The translations under genes and the position numbers were made by a program. Below are positions 42,746 through 54,108 of a DNA stretch of 64,000 bases, piece by piece. Origin of the DNA: Setoptus koraiensis (lineage: Eukaryota; Arthropoda); contig CM106586.1 in the NCBI GenBank assembly GCA_048013815.1, positions 4,836,001-4,900,000 on the forward strand, in the 5' to 3' direction. The number at the start of each line of letters is the position of its first letter. Position 1 is the stretch's first letter. Under the pieces are notes generated by a model. That model did no database searches. It was not told where the DNA came from and was given only the letters and a program-made list of their open reading frames with translations.

Positions 42746-42975
42746 CCGATTGCAAACCAGTGCAGTGGACAACAAGTGGCCGCAGTGACGCCGCAATAAA
42801 ATAAATTCCCATTCAATAAATCGAAGAGCCATTAGGCCGGCCACAAGTTTATTCGATCGGCGCCCCGAGGCCGACCGGCCAATGATCAATGACAGTGGCC
42901 ACCGTCATGAAGCGCATGCAATAACAATAATAGTAACGATAATGGCAATAATGATGAACGATGATAATCTCGTTA

Positions 42976-43063
42976 CGGCCCGACGATGAGCCAGCGAACC
43001 GCGGCCCGACGATGAGCGGGCAAACCGCGGCCCGACGATGAACCGGCGAACCGCGGCCCGACG
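42976..43063. repeat. 26-bp tandem repeat, about 3.4 copies
   Basis: CGGCCCGACGATGA starts at 42976, 43002 and 43028, with a partial copy at 43054. Confidence 0.9.
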
Positions 43064-45666
43064 CGCCGCTAACCCGACATTAGGCCGCACAATTTTGCGC
43101 CGCTTGCAACGGCCAACGCTGGCTGGGCTAAAACAAAACACCAACACACAGTCGCATCCATACAAGTTGCATGATACAACAAGAGGCCGTCGTCTGACAG
43201 CAGCAGCAGCAGCATCGGTCAGAGCGGTCAGCGGTGGCGCTAATTATCGGCGAGCTGTCGTTAGCACCTGTCGTGCACCCAACAAGTGCAGCAAGTGCTC
43301 ACCTGTGTGTGGTTTGCTTGCGCCCTGGCAAGCTGTTTTGTCGATCACAATGCCACTGGCCACTGCAACAACATCAATAGCATACAGCCAGTCGATATAA
43401 TGTTACAATTACTGTCTTGGCGGTTGTTTCGGGCTGCTGCTGCTGCTGCCGCTGTTACAAGTCGACACGACCAGCCAGACGAGATAACGAGCCAATGGCA
43501 AAAAGTGAATTGCGATTGGCAATCATTATTTGCTTGTTTGGTTAGCGAGTTGCGTGGGCCGCTGTTGCATCGTTCGGCCGGCCGAGCCAATACCTTTGCA
43601 TGGATACCATTGAACCGTTGCAGTGCAAAGTTTGGAGCTGCGCAAATTCTGGCCGACTCATCATTTGGCGAAATGCTCGCAGCGGCAACGATCGACGCCG
43701 CCAAACTGCTGGCTCGTTAGTCGTTGGCGAGAGATTGCGCCAGATATTATCGGGCAGATAAGCGACCGGCTCGCTGTGTCCGAGCGGTCGCAATCCTGCA
43801 GCACCCACAGCCAGATTATCGCCAACGTCGCCAGCATCGCCAACTGCCCTGCGTCCGTCGGCCAGCCACTTCCGGCGACACGCTCGCGGGCTCCGTTTTT
43901 CGGGCGCGAACTTGGCCGAAAAGAAATTCGGCCACAATTCGCTGTTGCGCAATTTCGCAAAATTCGTCGGGCTGTCGGAAAAAACGAGCGAAAAGACGAG
44001 CGACCTAAAGCAGCGTTTGCCCGCATTGGCCGGTGCGGCTGCAGACAACCCGCGATCCAATTTCGCCCATTTGCCTGGCCAGTTCGGCCAGCAAGTGTGG
44101 CCGCTCTGCCCACTCGGCCCACTTCGGCACAATTGCCGATTTGGCCTGTCGCTGCGTTGTGCCGAAACCGTTATTATTGTTACTGTTGTTATTGCATATT
44201 ACATATTATATTGGCTCATAGATTGTATATTGCATAACGTAATCGCATCATAATAATAGCTTGATACCGTGACAGCGTCAACGAGACAACGAGCGAGCGA
44301 GCGAGCGAGCGCCAACGAGACAACAAACGAGCGAGCGTCGACGAGCCAACAAACGAGCCAGAGAAACAAAGAAAGTGCTTTTATTGATTATTGTCCATGA
44401 CTATTGACTATTCGCGATCGGAGCATGTAATGGGCGATTGGGCCGACTGATTGGCCGCGTTGTTTCAGCTGTCATGGGGCCGCGCGGTTGCGTCGGCCGG
44501 CTCGGTGGCGCTTGTTAGTCCGGTCAACTCTTTTGTTGTTTGCTGCTCTTTTTGTTGCCAGCACTGACAGTTTGCGAAAAGAAAAAATCAGAGAGAGAGA
44601 GAAAAACATTTCGTTTACGATTATTATTATTATCGTGGCGAAATTGTTTGAAACAACGGCCAGCTTGCAGCGCAACAGTTGCGATGCTGGCAAAATTAAA
44701 TTGCCAGCGAAAAACAAACTAACATGATTGATTTAAACTGATTTCGTGTGTCCACAAGCGGTCGCTGTAGGATGCTGCCAGTCGGCGCAACCTGTTGCTC
44801 GTTTGTTGCTCGTTTGTTTGTTTGTTGCTCTCGCAAATTGCCTAATGATGCCAGCTGCTGCCACTGCCACTGCCAGCCACTCGCCAAGCCACCTAACACA
44901 TTGCATAATATAAGCAACTTATATTGCATCACTCGCAATATTGCATAACGGTGCCCGTTAGTTGGTTGCGCGAATGGGAATATTTGCAATGGGCAAATTT
45001 GCAACGCAACGCTCAGCTTTCTCACTCGCGATTTGCGATTCGCGATTCGCGAATCCGTCTTGCCAACAAGTTGTTGGCACCGTCCGTTTGCCAATGGCGG
45101 CCATTGGCGGCCAGAAAACAGCCAGCCAGAGAGATGAGATAAGTGAGATAAGATCAATCAATTTAGATTTAATCGCACTCGCACAAACAGTAAAAATAAA
45201 CTCAATGAAGCCACCGCAAATATCGCCTGCCTGCCCGGCACTGTCGAACGCTGGCTAACGCTTTCTCCCAAATGCTAATTCGCCATTAATTTTCGCTGGC
45301 CAGCAGCAATCAACACAAAGTTTTTTCCTTGTCGCTCACACGCCGTTGTGACCGCTGACCGCCAGTTAGCCAGTTGTGATGCTGGCAACGGAACAACGGC
45401 CTGTCTGATTTTCGTAGGGCGCCAACTCTTTTCTCGCAGAGAATTTTCGCCCAGGAAATTTCTCAAATTTTATTCATTTTGTGCCTCGAATTGTCAGTTT
45501 CTCTGACTCTGATTTTCGAATTTAGTTTCAACTGAGCTTCAATTGCGATTTTAGAATTCAGTTTCTTCGAATGTGAGCTCGGAATTTCAATGACGGAGCC
45601 AAGTTGGATGCTCGCGTCGATAATGTGACAATTGTCACGAACGCTTGTCGGCAACGCAAAACTCAC

Positions 45667-45911
45667 CTTAGGGGCCAAAAGTGGGCCTTGGGCTGGCAGC
45701 CCGAGCGGGCCACCCGTTGCTTGTTGGTCGTGGATGGTTGCTGTTGAGATGCGCCGGCCGACGCCACGGGCTTGGCCGTTGTTTTCTTTGGCGATGCTAG
45801 CTCGCTTATTTTGCTGGTCACATTATTGGTTACACTGTTATCACTGTTGATGCCCGTTATCTTTGGTTGTTGCTGCTGCTGCGGCTTCGAATTGAGCTGA
45901 TGCGCCGACGG
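45667..45911 (-). CDS. Partial Q/S/T-rich exon running into the assembly gap
   Basis: On the minus strand an open frame emerges from the gap and ends CCCCTAAG|GTGAGTTTTG at 45667/45666, a strong donor in phase 2. The visible 81 residues read PSAHQLNSKPQQQQQPKITG and so on, with Ser, Thr, Gln and Lys runs and a basic end. Style and strand match the exons further left. The phase 2 donor could join the exon at 18524 (which takes one base) and so provide an alternative start that skips the 26894 exon; this is inference. The other side of the gap (from 46412) has repeats but no frame can be assigned across 500 N. The upstream end of the exon is therefore unknown. Confidence 0.45.
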
Positions 45912-46411
45912 NNNNNNNNNNNNNNNNNNNNNNNNNNNNNNNNNNNNNNNNNNNNNNNNNNNNNNNNNNNNNNNNNNNNNNNNNNNNNNNNNNNNNNNNN
46001 NNNNNNNNNNNNNNNNNNNNNNNNNNNNNNNNNNNNNNNNNNNNNNNNNNNNNNNNNNNNNNNNNNNNNNNNNNNNNNNNNNNNNNNNNNNNNNNNNNNN
46101 NNNNNNNNNNNNNNNNNNNNNNNNNNNNNNNNNNNNNNNNNNNNNNNNNNNNNNNNNNNNNNNNNNNNNNNNNNNNNNNNNNNNNNNNNNNNNNNNNNNN
46201 NNNNNNNNNNNNNNNNNNNNNNNNNNNNNNNNNNNNNNNNNNNNNNNNNNNNNNNNNNNNNNNNNNNNNNNNNNNNNNNNNNNNNNNNNNNNNNNNNNNN
46301 NNNNNNNNNNNNNNNNNNNNNNNNNNNNNNNNNNNNNNNNNNNNNNNNNNNNNNNNNNNNNNNNNNNNNNNNNNNNNNNNNNNNNNNNNNNNNNNNNNNN
46401 NNNNNNNNNNN
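45912..46411. other. Assembly gap, exactly 500 N
   Basis: Fixed-length N run, typical of a scaffolder's placeholder rather than a measured gap. It cuts the partial Q-rich exon ending at 45667. Confidence 0.98.
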
Positions 46412-46962
46412 CCGACAACAACGCCGACAACAACATCGACGGCAACATCGACAGTGGCCACGGCAACGACAGCGTCGCCAGCGACACAAATCGACGCGCC
46501 GCAACGGAGCGCACTTCGCTTTCCATTGTTGCCGGCCACTGACAACTTGTGAGTGTGTGCTCAATCATCTGCATCTCGTCTTCATAAATTCATTCTTGTG
46601 CCTATTCGCTGGCTCGCCTCTCGTCGAGCGGCCGCTTCGCTCGCTCGCCAGTTGGCCGACTGATTGCGTCAGTGTCGGTCACAGCTCGGCTTTAATCGAC
46701 ATTCTTCGGGCCCACATCACCTGTCTCTGTTACCTGTTGGCCGGTGTGCGCGGCCTGCGCGCATCGGGGCCAGCGAGTGCTCGCAACACGCCAACAATGA
46801 CACTGTCACTGCCATTGGTCATTTGCCTACACATTTGCCAACAATGCAATCACTGCTGCATTGTTGGCATCACCGTTTGCGACACCGTCGTCATAATCGC
46901 CGTTTACGATGACAGTCAGCTGTGGCCATGCTTTGATTGTCCTGCTGTTGTAATTTGCACAC

Positions 46963-46990
46963 GCACGCACACACACACACACACACACGT
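46963..46990. repeat. CA dinucleotide run
   Basis: About 12 CA units; other short AC/GT runs lie near 10,390-10,412, 13,499-13,562, 15,955-15,972 and 31,458-31,473. Confidence 0.85.
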
Positions 46991-47107
46991 CAGTGTGCTA
47001 AAAATACTCACTTACCTGTGTGTCATTATCTCGGTTGTGAGATTGTCGGAGGTCCGTGTGTCTTGCGATGCGCTTGTTGCTGGCTCTTGCGTCACTGTGT
47101 GTGTGTG

Positions 47108-47191
47108 CTGTCACTTGGCGAGCTGTCACTTGGTTTAGCTGTCACTTGGTTTGGCTGTCACTTGGTGAGCTGTCACTTGGTGAGCTGTCAC
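47108..47191. repeat. 15-16-bp tandem repeat, 6 copies
   Basis: CTGTCACTTGGTGAG-type units starting at 47108, 47123, 47139, 47155, 47170 and 47185. Confidence 0.9.
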
Positions 47192-47856
47192 GTATGCCGT
47201 CATATGATGCGGCCTGTCAGGTCGGCCAAAGTATTAATGTCGTCGCTTGCTACTGGGCTCCGTGGGTGCCATATCGCCACTTGTTTGCCGTTTGAGGGCG
47301 CTTGCTTGTTGCTTGCTGCTTGCCGGCGTCGATTGTTTTGCTGCTCGCCGGCGTCGATTGTCGTTGCTTGCTGTCAGCTGCTGCTACTGTCAGCTATTGT
47401 TTGTGTGTGCCACCGCAATGCCAACAAACACAAATGTTTGTGTGTTACGTAAGATCCCGTTTGTTGATTCGGCCAGTCAAGTGAACACTATTTACAACTA
47501 TTGACCATTTGTTGTCATGATGTAACTCACGTTGCTGCTGCTGCTGCTTATCTCGCTCTTATCGGCCAACTAACTAATTCGCTGTGATCGCGCAACTACA
47601 CAACTTTTCTCGTTAACAGTTGCAAATTTGTTGTTTGGCTCTTCGTTGCAAGCGACGGCTCGGCTGCAAGCGAGCGACAAGCATGAGAGCAAGGCACGCA
47701 AATATGACAAGAAATATGCATTTGCAAGCTCCACCTACCCGCCGAATACTAATCATGGTCGGCGTCGTGAGCGCAACTCGCTCGGCGCAACTCGCCGTGA
47801 CCAATCCCGGTTTCTCTCGGCCGGCCGGCCTGCCCAATGCCCGGCCGTGGCCACCA

Positions 47857-47946
47857 TCAAAGCCCCGAGTGGCCAGCGCCAAAGCCCCGAACGGCCAGCG
47901 CCAAAGCCCCGAATGGCCAGCGTCAGAGCGCCGATAAAGCCCCGGA
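47857..47946. repeat. 22-bp tandem repeat, 3-4 copies
   Basis: AAAGCCCCGAATGGCCAGCGCC at 47859, 47881 and 47903, then a diverged copy. Confidence 0.9.
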
Positions 47947-48057
47947 GTGGAGCAACAACTGCAGTCGGGGCATTGTCGACTCGGGCCATGAGCCGACGGG
48001 CACCCGAAGAGCGTGGGAACACTTGCCAGCGCCAGCCCAAAACAAACAGGTAGCTCC

Positions 48058-48111
48058 ATCGTTGGGCGAAAAAGGCAACTGACCGTTAGGTTGCCTTTTT
48101 CGCCCAACGAT
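48058..48111. repeat. Perfect hairpin, 22-bp arms, 10-nt loop
   Basis: Arms 48058-48079 (ATCGTTGGGCGAAAAAGGCA start) and 48090-48111. Near the right end of the GC-rich part. Confidence 0.95.
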
Positions 48112-50600
48112 TTGCAGCCAGTCGGCCGGGCGGTCGCCATGATGATAATGATTTGTCATGGGCCATCTAATCATTCTAATTTGTGATTGCGTGCTGTGCG
48201 CGTCCCACAGTGCCAACAACAAGTCAGTGTCTCATCTTGTCAGTGTCTCATCTTTTCTCGTGTGATTCTGCCCGTTGCCCTGACCACTGCTAGCGACATT
48301 GTTACTCTCTAATTCTTCTCTACATTCCAGCTATATTTTACCTGCATACTATGCCAACTATATTCTACCTGTACGCATTACAGCATATACGCGTATAGTA
48401 TGCCCGCTTGCACATAATAAACAACAGGTAACATAATGAGCAACAGGTAACATTAGATGCTTCATTTGTTTGTGTCATTTTAATTAGGGCCACTTCCTCT
48501 GTGCGCGCTTGTGTGTCTGTTGTGACAGCGCGGTTCTCACATGATGCACCCCCTGTATGCTGGGCACCAACTGGGCACCACTACTGGGCCATTTTATAAA
48601 CACAGTAGTAGGCATAACACTGAATAACTGAATAACACCAATGTAATGTGTCCAACAGAGACAGAGACAGAGAGGATATTCTCATGCTTGACCGACACTC
48701 CGTCGGCTAACCTTGATTCGAGAGCCGCTCGCTCCGGCGGACACAGCTGTCAGTGTTGGCGCAACGTAATTGATAGAGATGCTCCACAGTGAGAGCAACA
48801 TGATGCTAATATGAGCTCCATCTTCCTCTCAAACACATATTATCTCACATCTCAGATATACTACACAGTTACCTCGGTCTGAGATGGCAAGATGTTGCGC
48901 AACAAACACTGACATCACAACACAAACTGTTTCTGCAATTTCGGTTGCGCCTCATTTGCATGCTCTCGTTCATGCAAAGTGGCCGCTCTGGCCGTAGTAT
49001 GGCCACGTCACGTTGGCCTGGCTCGTTTGGACTGTCGGTTGTGTAGGCAGTCGCTGGTTAGTTGCATTGTTCTTTTGACAAATAGACAACCAGGTAGCAA
49101 TGACTCGTGCAATTCGAATCGACTGGCATTGTTTTCGAGCGCTCATTTGACGCCGCCGACGACAACACCGCGATAACACACTCACTCACGGCTCAACCGA
49201 CTCACAAAACTCTAAACTCACAAATCTCAAAAATCTGGCTCAACACACGCCCGTCCAAACCGCATCCAGGTGAGCAACAGGCTCAATTGGATGGATAAGT
49301 ACAGAGAGCATAATAAGGCATAATTTACACCATGATGGCCGCAGTAATGAACATGCCATATAGACATGAACGATATGGCAAAACGATACGTATCGCACAA
49401 CGATTTATCACGAATACGGCTCAATAAGAGAGCCGGTAAAGCTCATAATGAGAGAACATAAATTATGATTCAACTGGAGTGATTGCGATATCTCTTGTCA
49501 GTTTCCATTGCAACAGGTTGTAATTGACTCATCATGAGTGAGTTGTTCTCTCTTAGTCCACGCTATGTTCTTCGCCATTCATACATATGTTGTACATAAC
49601 TAGCAAAGTGAGAGAGAGAGAGAGAGAGAGAAGATGCTCAACAAGTTATTACATGCCAACAACAGCCGAAAGCTGACAAGTCAATTGTCCGGCTCACAAC
49701 AACAATATACGGGCTTTATCTTTTATCTATCGTTCACTCTGTGATATCTTAGCTCTATTATAGCCCAACACTTATTCACTCACTCGTACTCTACATAACA
49801 GATATTTCATGTTGCAAGCCGCTCAAATCAATCTCTCAGCCAGCCGTTTACAGTCATAACAACAACACCAATCTTAAATACCCCTCTGATTATCATGGCA
49901 AAGAGTAATTTTAAGCGATTTCTGTCCCCTTTCCTTCTCTTTGCATTACCACTACCACTACCACTACCAACATATACACAGGAAACAGCATGCTGACGCA
50001 ACTGAACTAAACAACTACTTCAATTTGCTCTCCATCTCTTCCTCATTATCCCTCGCTAACAACAAATGAATTACTTTCCCTATATTGCCTCCAATGCTCA
50101 CGACCACCGGTTAGTAGTTAATGGTGATACCATTCTGATAGGATACTTCCAACAGTTCAATTACTTTGTCTTTGTTCAAAAACTCGTACTCTACTCAGGC
50201 CCACCTGGACTTTAGATTGCCCAATAGACTGACCAGTCATTGAGTCCATTGGTGGTAAATAACACTACACTTGCTTACTTTCGCAAGTTCCCCGCCAGTT
50301 TAAGTTGATAGCGTCATTACAAAGGTATATATATGGTAGATGCTGGCAAAAGTGTTCGTGATAACGGTAGACAAAACTAAAATAGTATCAAACACAACAA
50401 AGAGAGTGCAGTGAGTAGCCATACCAAGTAGGTAGCAGTGTAAAGAATTGCAGTAGTGCAACAGTAAAAGTAAATAACAGTATTTAGACATTATATACCA
50501 ACTGTTGCAATTGCAAGAAAACAACAGCTAACTAACAGTAAAATATCTCTTCAACTCATATTCTCTACTAATGTTGTGTTTCATAACTGTTGCTGCTTTC

Positions 50601-50606
50601 TTTATT
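50601..50606 (-). terminator. Polyadenylation signal of MSL3
   Basis: AATAAA on the minus strand, 14 nt after the MSL3 stop codon. Canonical hexamer in the expected place; the implied 3' UTR is very short. Confidence 0.55.
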
Positions 50607-50619
50607 TTCAATTATTACA

Positions 50620-53027
50620 TCATGAAAAAACTCTCGTTGCTGATAACGGTCTATCTTTTAAACTTTCTGAAAGTCTTTTAACACTGCTGCTACGAGCTTT
50701 GCCACTGCTAGCTCGCTCAACTTGTGATTGCTTGTTGTTTGAGATATCTTCTTTGCTTGTTGCTGCTTCTTCCCTCAGAACATTCTTTATCAAATAATCG
50801 ATAAGTTGGTTGAGAAAAAATGATATTATCTGCTGGTGTCTCCAGGTGAGATCAGGTGTTGCATTCAGAAACTCAGGCAATAGAACAATGAACCTTATCA
50901 AATGTCTCACATTTAATACATTCACTGGGCGGTCTGCTTCTCTTGTATGGTCAGATGTGTAATTGGAGGCCACTGTGGCGGAAGTGGTTGATGTTCTCTG
51001 TTGTTCATTGTCCCCTGAACTATTTATAGTAGCATGGCTTGAATTAATAGAATGTAAATTACTTCTCAATAAATACTGCTGCTTTTCATTGTTGTTATAG
51101 TATAAATAGTCTCCATCAGCCAAAACGTCAAAATAAATCTCCAAAGAATCTTGAAATTCTTTTAAAAGGCCATCAAAGTTACCCATCAATAGTTGCACTG
51201 TATTGGAATTCAGGTGACCACTATCTAGTTGGGTATACTGGCTGATGTGTCGGCAGGCATCGTCAAGTATCTCGTGAACAGATAGGACTGCATTGGATGG
51301 TGAAGGATCAAAATTATTCAAACCACCCTTAGCATTTGCTTTCGGTTTGCCGATGAAATTCTCTCTCCATTGACCGTTGCTAATTTCGGAAGATTGAGAC
51401 ATATGTCGTTCTTCGAACTGCTTTCTATCGTTCTCCAAATACCTTTTGAATTGATTTGGTAGTTTAAAATAAGTAAATTGGTCGTTGCTTTTTTGCGAGT
51501 TTCCTATGACACTTTTGGACGATGAATTTCTATGATTGGAGCTGAGACGCCGGGTTGTATTGAGGCTACCATTGGAGGATTGCGATGTTGAATCGCTGTC
51601 TATAACGGAAGCCATTTGGTCCGGATTAGATTTCTGGTTGGAATCGCTGGTACAAGCATTTATTGCATTTTCAGCATACGAGTGGTCATGTCGATATTTT
51701 AAAGCTTGGTCAAGATAAATTTTTGGATCTCTATAATAACAATTCAAACTGTTCCCATTCATATGATTTGAGCCATTCATGTTATTCGATGGCGATTGAT
51801 TATCTGATTGTGCCGATTCAGTTTTTAGTACCTGCTCTTTAATGATTGCGGGTATCTTGTTTAGTTTTATCTTGTTCTTCTTTAAATGCTCGGCCGCCTT
51901 TTTAGCTAGATCAATTTGAATATTACGGTTGGCTTCAGTATCGCACAATATGGTATCCTCAGAAACGAGACGATCTGCATGGGTGAATCAAAAAAGGAAG
52001 ATGTAGATGATTAATACAGTAAACATAAAGGATAAAAGGTAACATTGGATTAGCGAATGAAACTGTGAAACGATTTCTATTTTTAAGTATACAGACGGTG
52101 CAATGCGCGAGATTTTTGAAACTCAGAGATTGCATTAATTTTGCCACACATACCCCAACTTGAGCTCCAACCAGAGAAGTGTATTAAGTATTCTGGCTTG
52201 TTTGAATCGAGATTTCTATTAGAAGAAGTCAATTGACGCGCGATTGAAGCGGATGTTTTCTTGCCATTGATAGTGTATTGAATACGTTTCCTCTTATCTT
52301 TCAATGGATTAATACAATCAACAACTTTCGCGTCGTACAAAACTCTTGCTTTGGTTTTATCTTAGTGTCAGATAGGATGAAATTATTTAGTTAGTAATGT
52401 AAGTAAAGAATTTGATAGAGATTGATCGATGGTAGATTTAGTCATTGAAAAATTGAACTAAACATTCTAGATGATCTTACCTGGTTCATAAACTAGAACT
52501 TTTTGTCCTCTCGAATATTTGAATGTATATGTTTCGGGCCTTGCTGATGCAACTTTTTTTATCTTATCGACATCCTCACTACATCCAGGATTACTACTAG
52601 TATTACTAGTTCGAGCTGAGTTATTTTCCCCATCTTTGGGATTTGAGGTATTTTTACGCTTTCGCTCAGGTATCACAGTTCCCTTGACATCGATTTTGTC
52701 CTCTCTTTTTCTCTTTTGGCCTCGAGCCTGAATGTCGACCATTTTTTTTCGAACGGCACCATACAAGATGGTCTTCTGTTGGCCGTTGCAGTTGTTGTGT
52801 GTTAGTTGGTCGTGGTCATGATTTTCCTTTATCTTATGGTAACGATGATCGTGATTGCAGAGATTGATTATGACTAGATCGCTGAGTAGACCATTTCTCT
52901 CTGGTTGTTGCTGTTGCTTGTGGCTTAGTGAGATTGTTTTGTTATCTTTAGTTTCCGTAATAATTTTGCTCCTGGTGGTCACAGTGGTATTGAAACAAGT
53001 CGCAGTTTTCTTGTTGCCTAATGACAT
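50620..53027 (-). CDS. MSL3: MSL3-type chromo-barrel/MRG protein, three exons
   Basis: Chromatin protein of the MSL (H4K16 acetyltransferase) complex family. I reconstruct exons 53027-52481, 52360-52154 and 51974-50620; donors are CCAG|GTAAG and GGGG|GTATGT, acceptors CACTAAG and CCCATGCAG, both introns in phase 1, giving 702 residues. The first junction restores EPDKTKARVLYDAKV and the second GWSSSWDRLVSEDTIL, both diagnostic of the chromo barrel (residues about 168-262). The following CDTEANRNIQIDLAKKA matches the MSL3 continuation rather than that of MRG15. A split MRG region occupies about 421-652 (EIYFDVLADGDYLYY; LNVRHLIRFIVLLPEFL). MSL3 proteins usually begin close to the chromo barrel; here about 165 basic, Asn/His-rich residues precede it, so the true start could be further in. 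A poly(A) signal AATAAA lies 14 nt beyond the stop (50606-50601). Confidence 0.9.
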
Positions 53028-54108
53028 CTGTTGTTCATTTGTTTCTTTTTCCTAAATTGTATTGTCGTTTGATACTGTTGTTATGCTTCATAAATCACGT
53101 GGCAACAGCAATAATGTTATTTTTAGAATAAATTTTTATTTAAAATTGGTTTTTGTGTCGACACTGTAAAGAAATGCTGGTGACTTAAACTGTAAATGGA
53201 AGGTTCGCTAACCGGCTTGTAGTCTCATTTCTGTGAGCGCATCAATAAAGCAAGAGTTGCTATTGCTGTTGTCGCTTGAGCTAACAATGGATTAGCGCAT
53301 GATAATTAATTTGTTAATTAATTAAAACGGTTATAGATAATTATGAAAAGAGGGATTTCCATTGCCATAGCCTCTCCCATTGATGAGATTTGTTTGTTGT
53401 TGTCTTATTGTGGCAGCGGTGGCGGTAGCGGCAACGGCAGCATGCAAAATTGAATACAAAGCTGTGCTTGTGTGTGAAACGAACTCTAGAGGGAGCTGCA
53501 GTCTCGTGACTTGCGCGAGATGGGCGAACGCTGAACGAGATCGGGATCCACCCGATTGGCGGTTTCTTGGCCACAGATATTCAGTAGTGTTTGCGTAACG
53601 CTCAAGGTAGACTTGGGCACTTGAGACCTATAAAATTCGCCCTATCGGCCAGCGGCATCAATGAGAATCGTCGAGAGCGTTGATGTGACGTGCACGTTGT
53701 TCATTGGTGCGTGAAAACATAAGCAACAAAAATCACACACACGCAATCGAACAATTCACCACTGTCCTATGGTGTGTGCTACATTTACGAGTTGCCGTTT
53801 GAAAACGCTCTACGGCCCTCTAGTGGGGTGAATGTAAACAACAACCGTTGTTGGTGTGGTCCAAAAATAAAACTCAAATAAACAGACAGTTCACAGTTTT
53901 CTTTTCGCATGGCGTTGGGGCATACTGTGAATCTAAATCATTACATAGTGGCCATATGACAAGACTATTCTATATCACGTTTACTTGAGCATCATTATTT
54001 GGATTATTATTTTTTCCTTTCACTCTTATACATTTCTTTGGCACACAACGTTACGTCTACCTAATTATATTCAACTAGGACACACTACCATTTGAGGCAA
54101 AATTCACA
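53028..54108. promoter_or_regulatory. Divergent MSL3 / Drp1 intergenic region
   Basis: About 1.1 kb between the start codons of two diverging genes, so it should hold both promoters and 5' leaders. No ORF here has protein-like character. I see no convincing TATA box placement. The stretch before Drp1 (about 53,990-54,090) is T/C-rich and ends TTCAACTAGGACACACTACC, which could include a 5' UTR splice acceptor. Confidence 0.45.

Larger units (their letters stand above)
26895..45666. other. 18.8 kb without a supportable gene
   Basis: GC-rich, repeat-dense DNA between the putative first coding exon at 26894 and the partial exon at 45667. The part next to 26894 (about 27,000-27,650) is T-rich on the plus strand and may be the promoter and 5' leader of the Q-rich gene; it contains a TGTATAC tandem run (27108-27150). 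Alternatively the whole stretch is an intron linking the 45667 exon to the exons on its left. Open frames on both strands (for example 37585-38070 and 43623-44237) have no recognisable domain. Tandem and inverted repeats are listed individually. Confidence 0.5.
46412..50600. other. Gene-free stretch containing the change from GC-rich to AT-rich DNA
   Basis: No supportable gene. Up to about 48,150 it resembles the left part: a CA run (46963-46990), a TGTCACTTGG-type minisatellite (47108-47190), a 22-bp minisatellite (47857-47946) and a 22-bp hairpin (48058-48111). From about 48,250, and clearly after 49,400, the sequence loses GGCC words and becomes AT-rich, with a GA run (about 49,609-49,631) and an ACCACT run near 49,950. 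Confidence 0.55.

Noticed and set aside
43623-44237. 204-codon plus-strand frame and overlapping minus-strand frames
   Set aside because: No domain, strongly overlapping alternatives on both strands.
46412-46540. Thr/Ala-rich plus-strand frame to the right of the gap
   Set aside because: Triplet repeat open in several frames; direction and phase cannot be set across 500 N.
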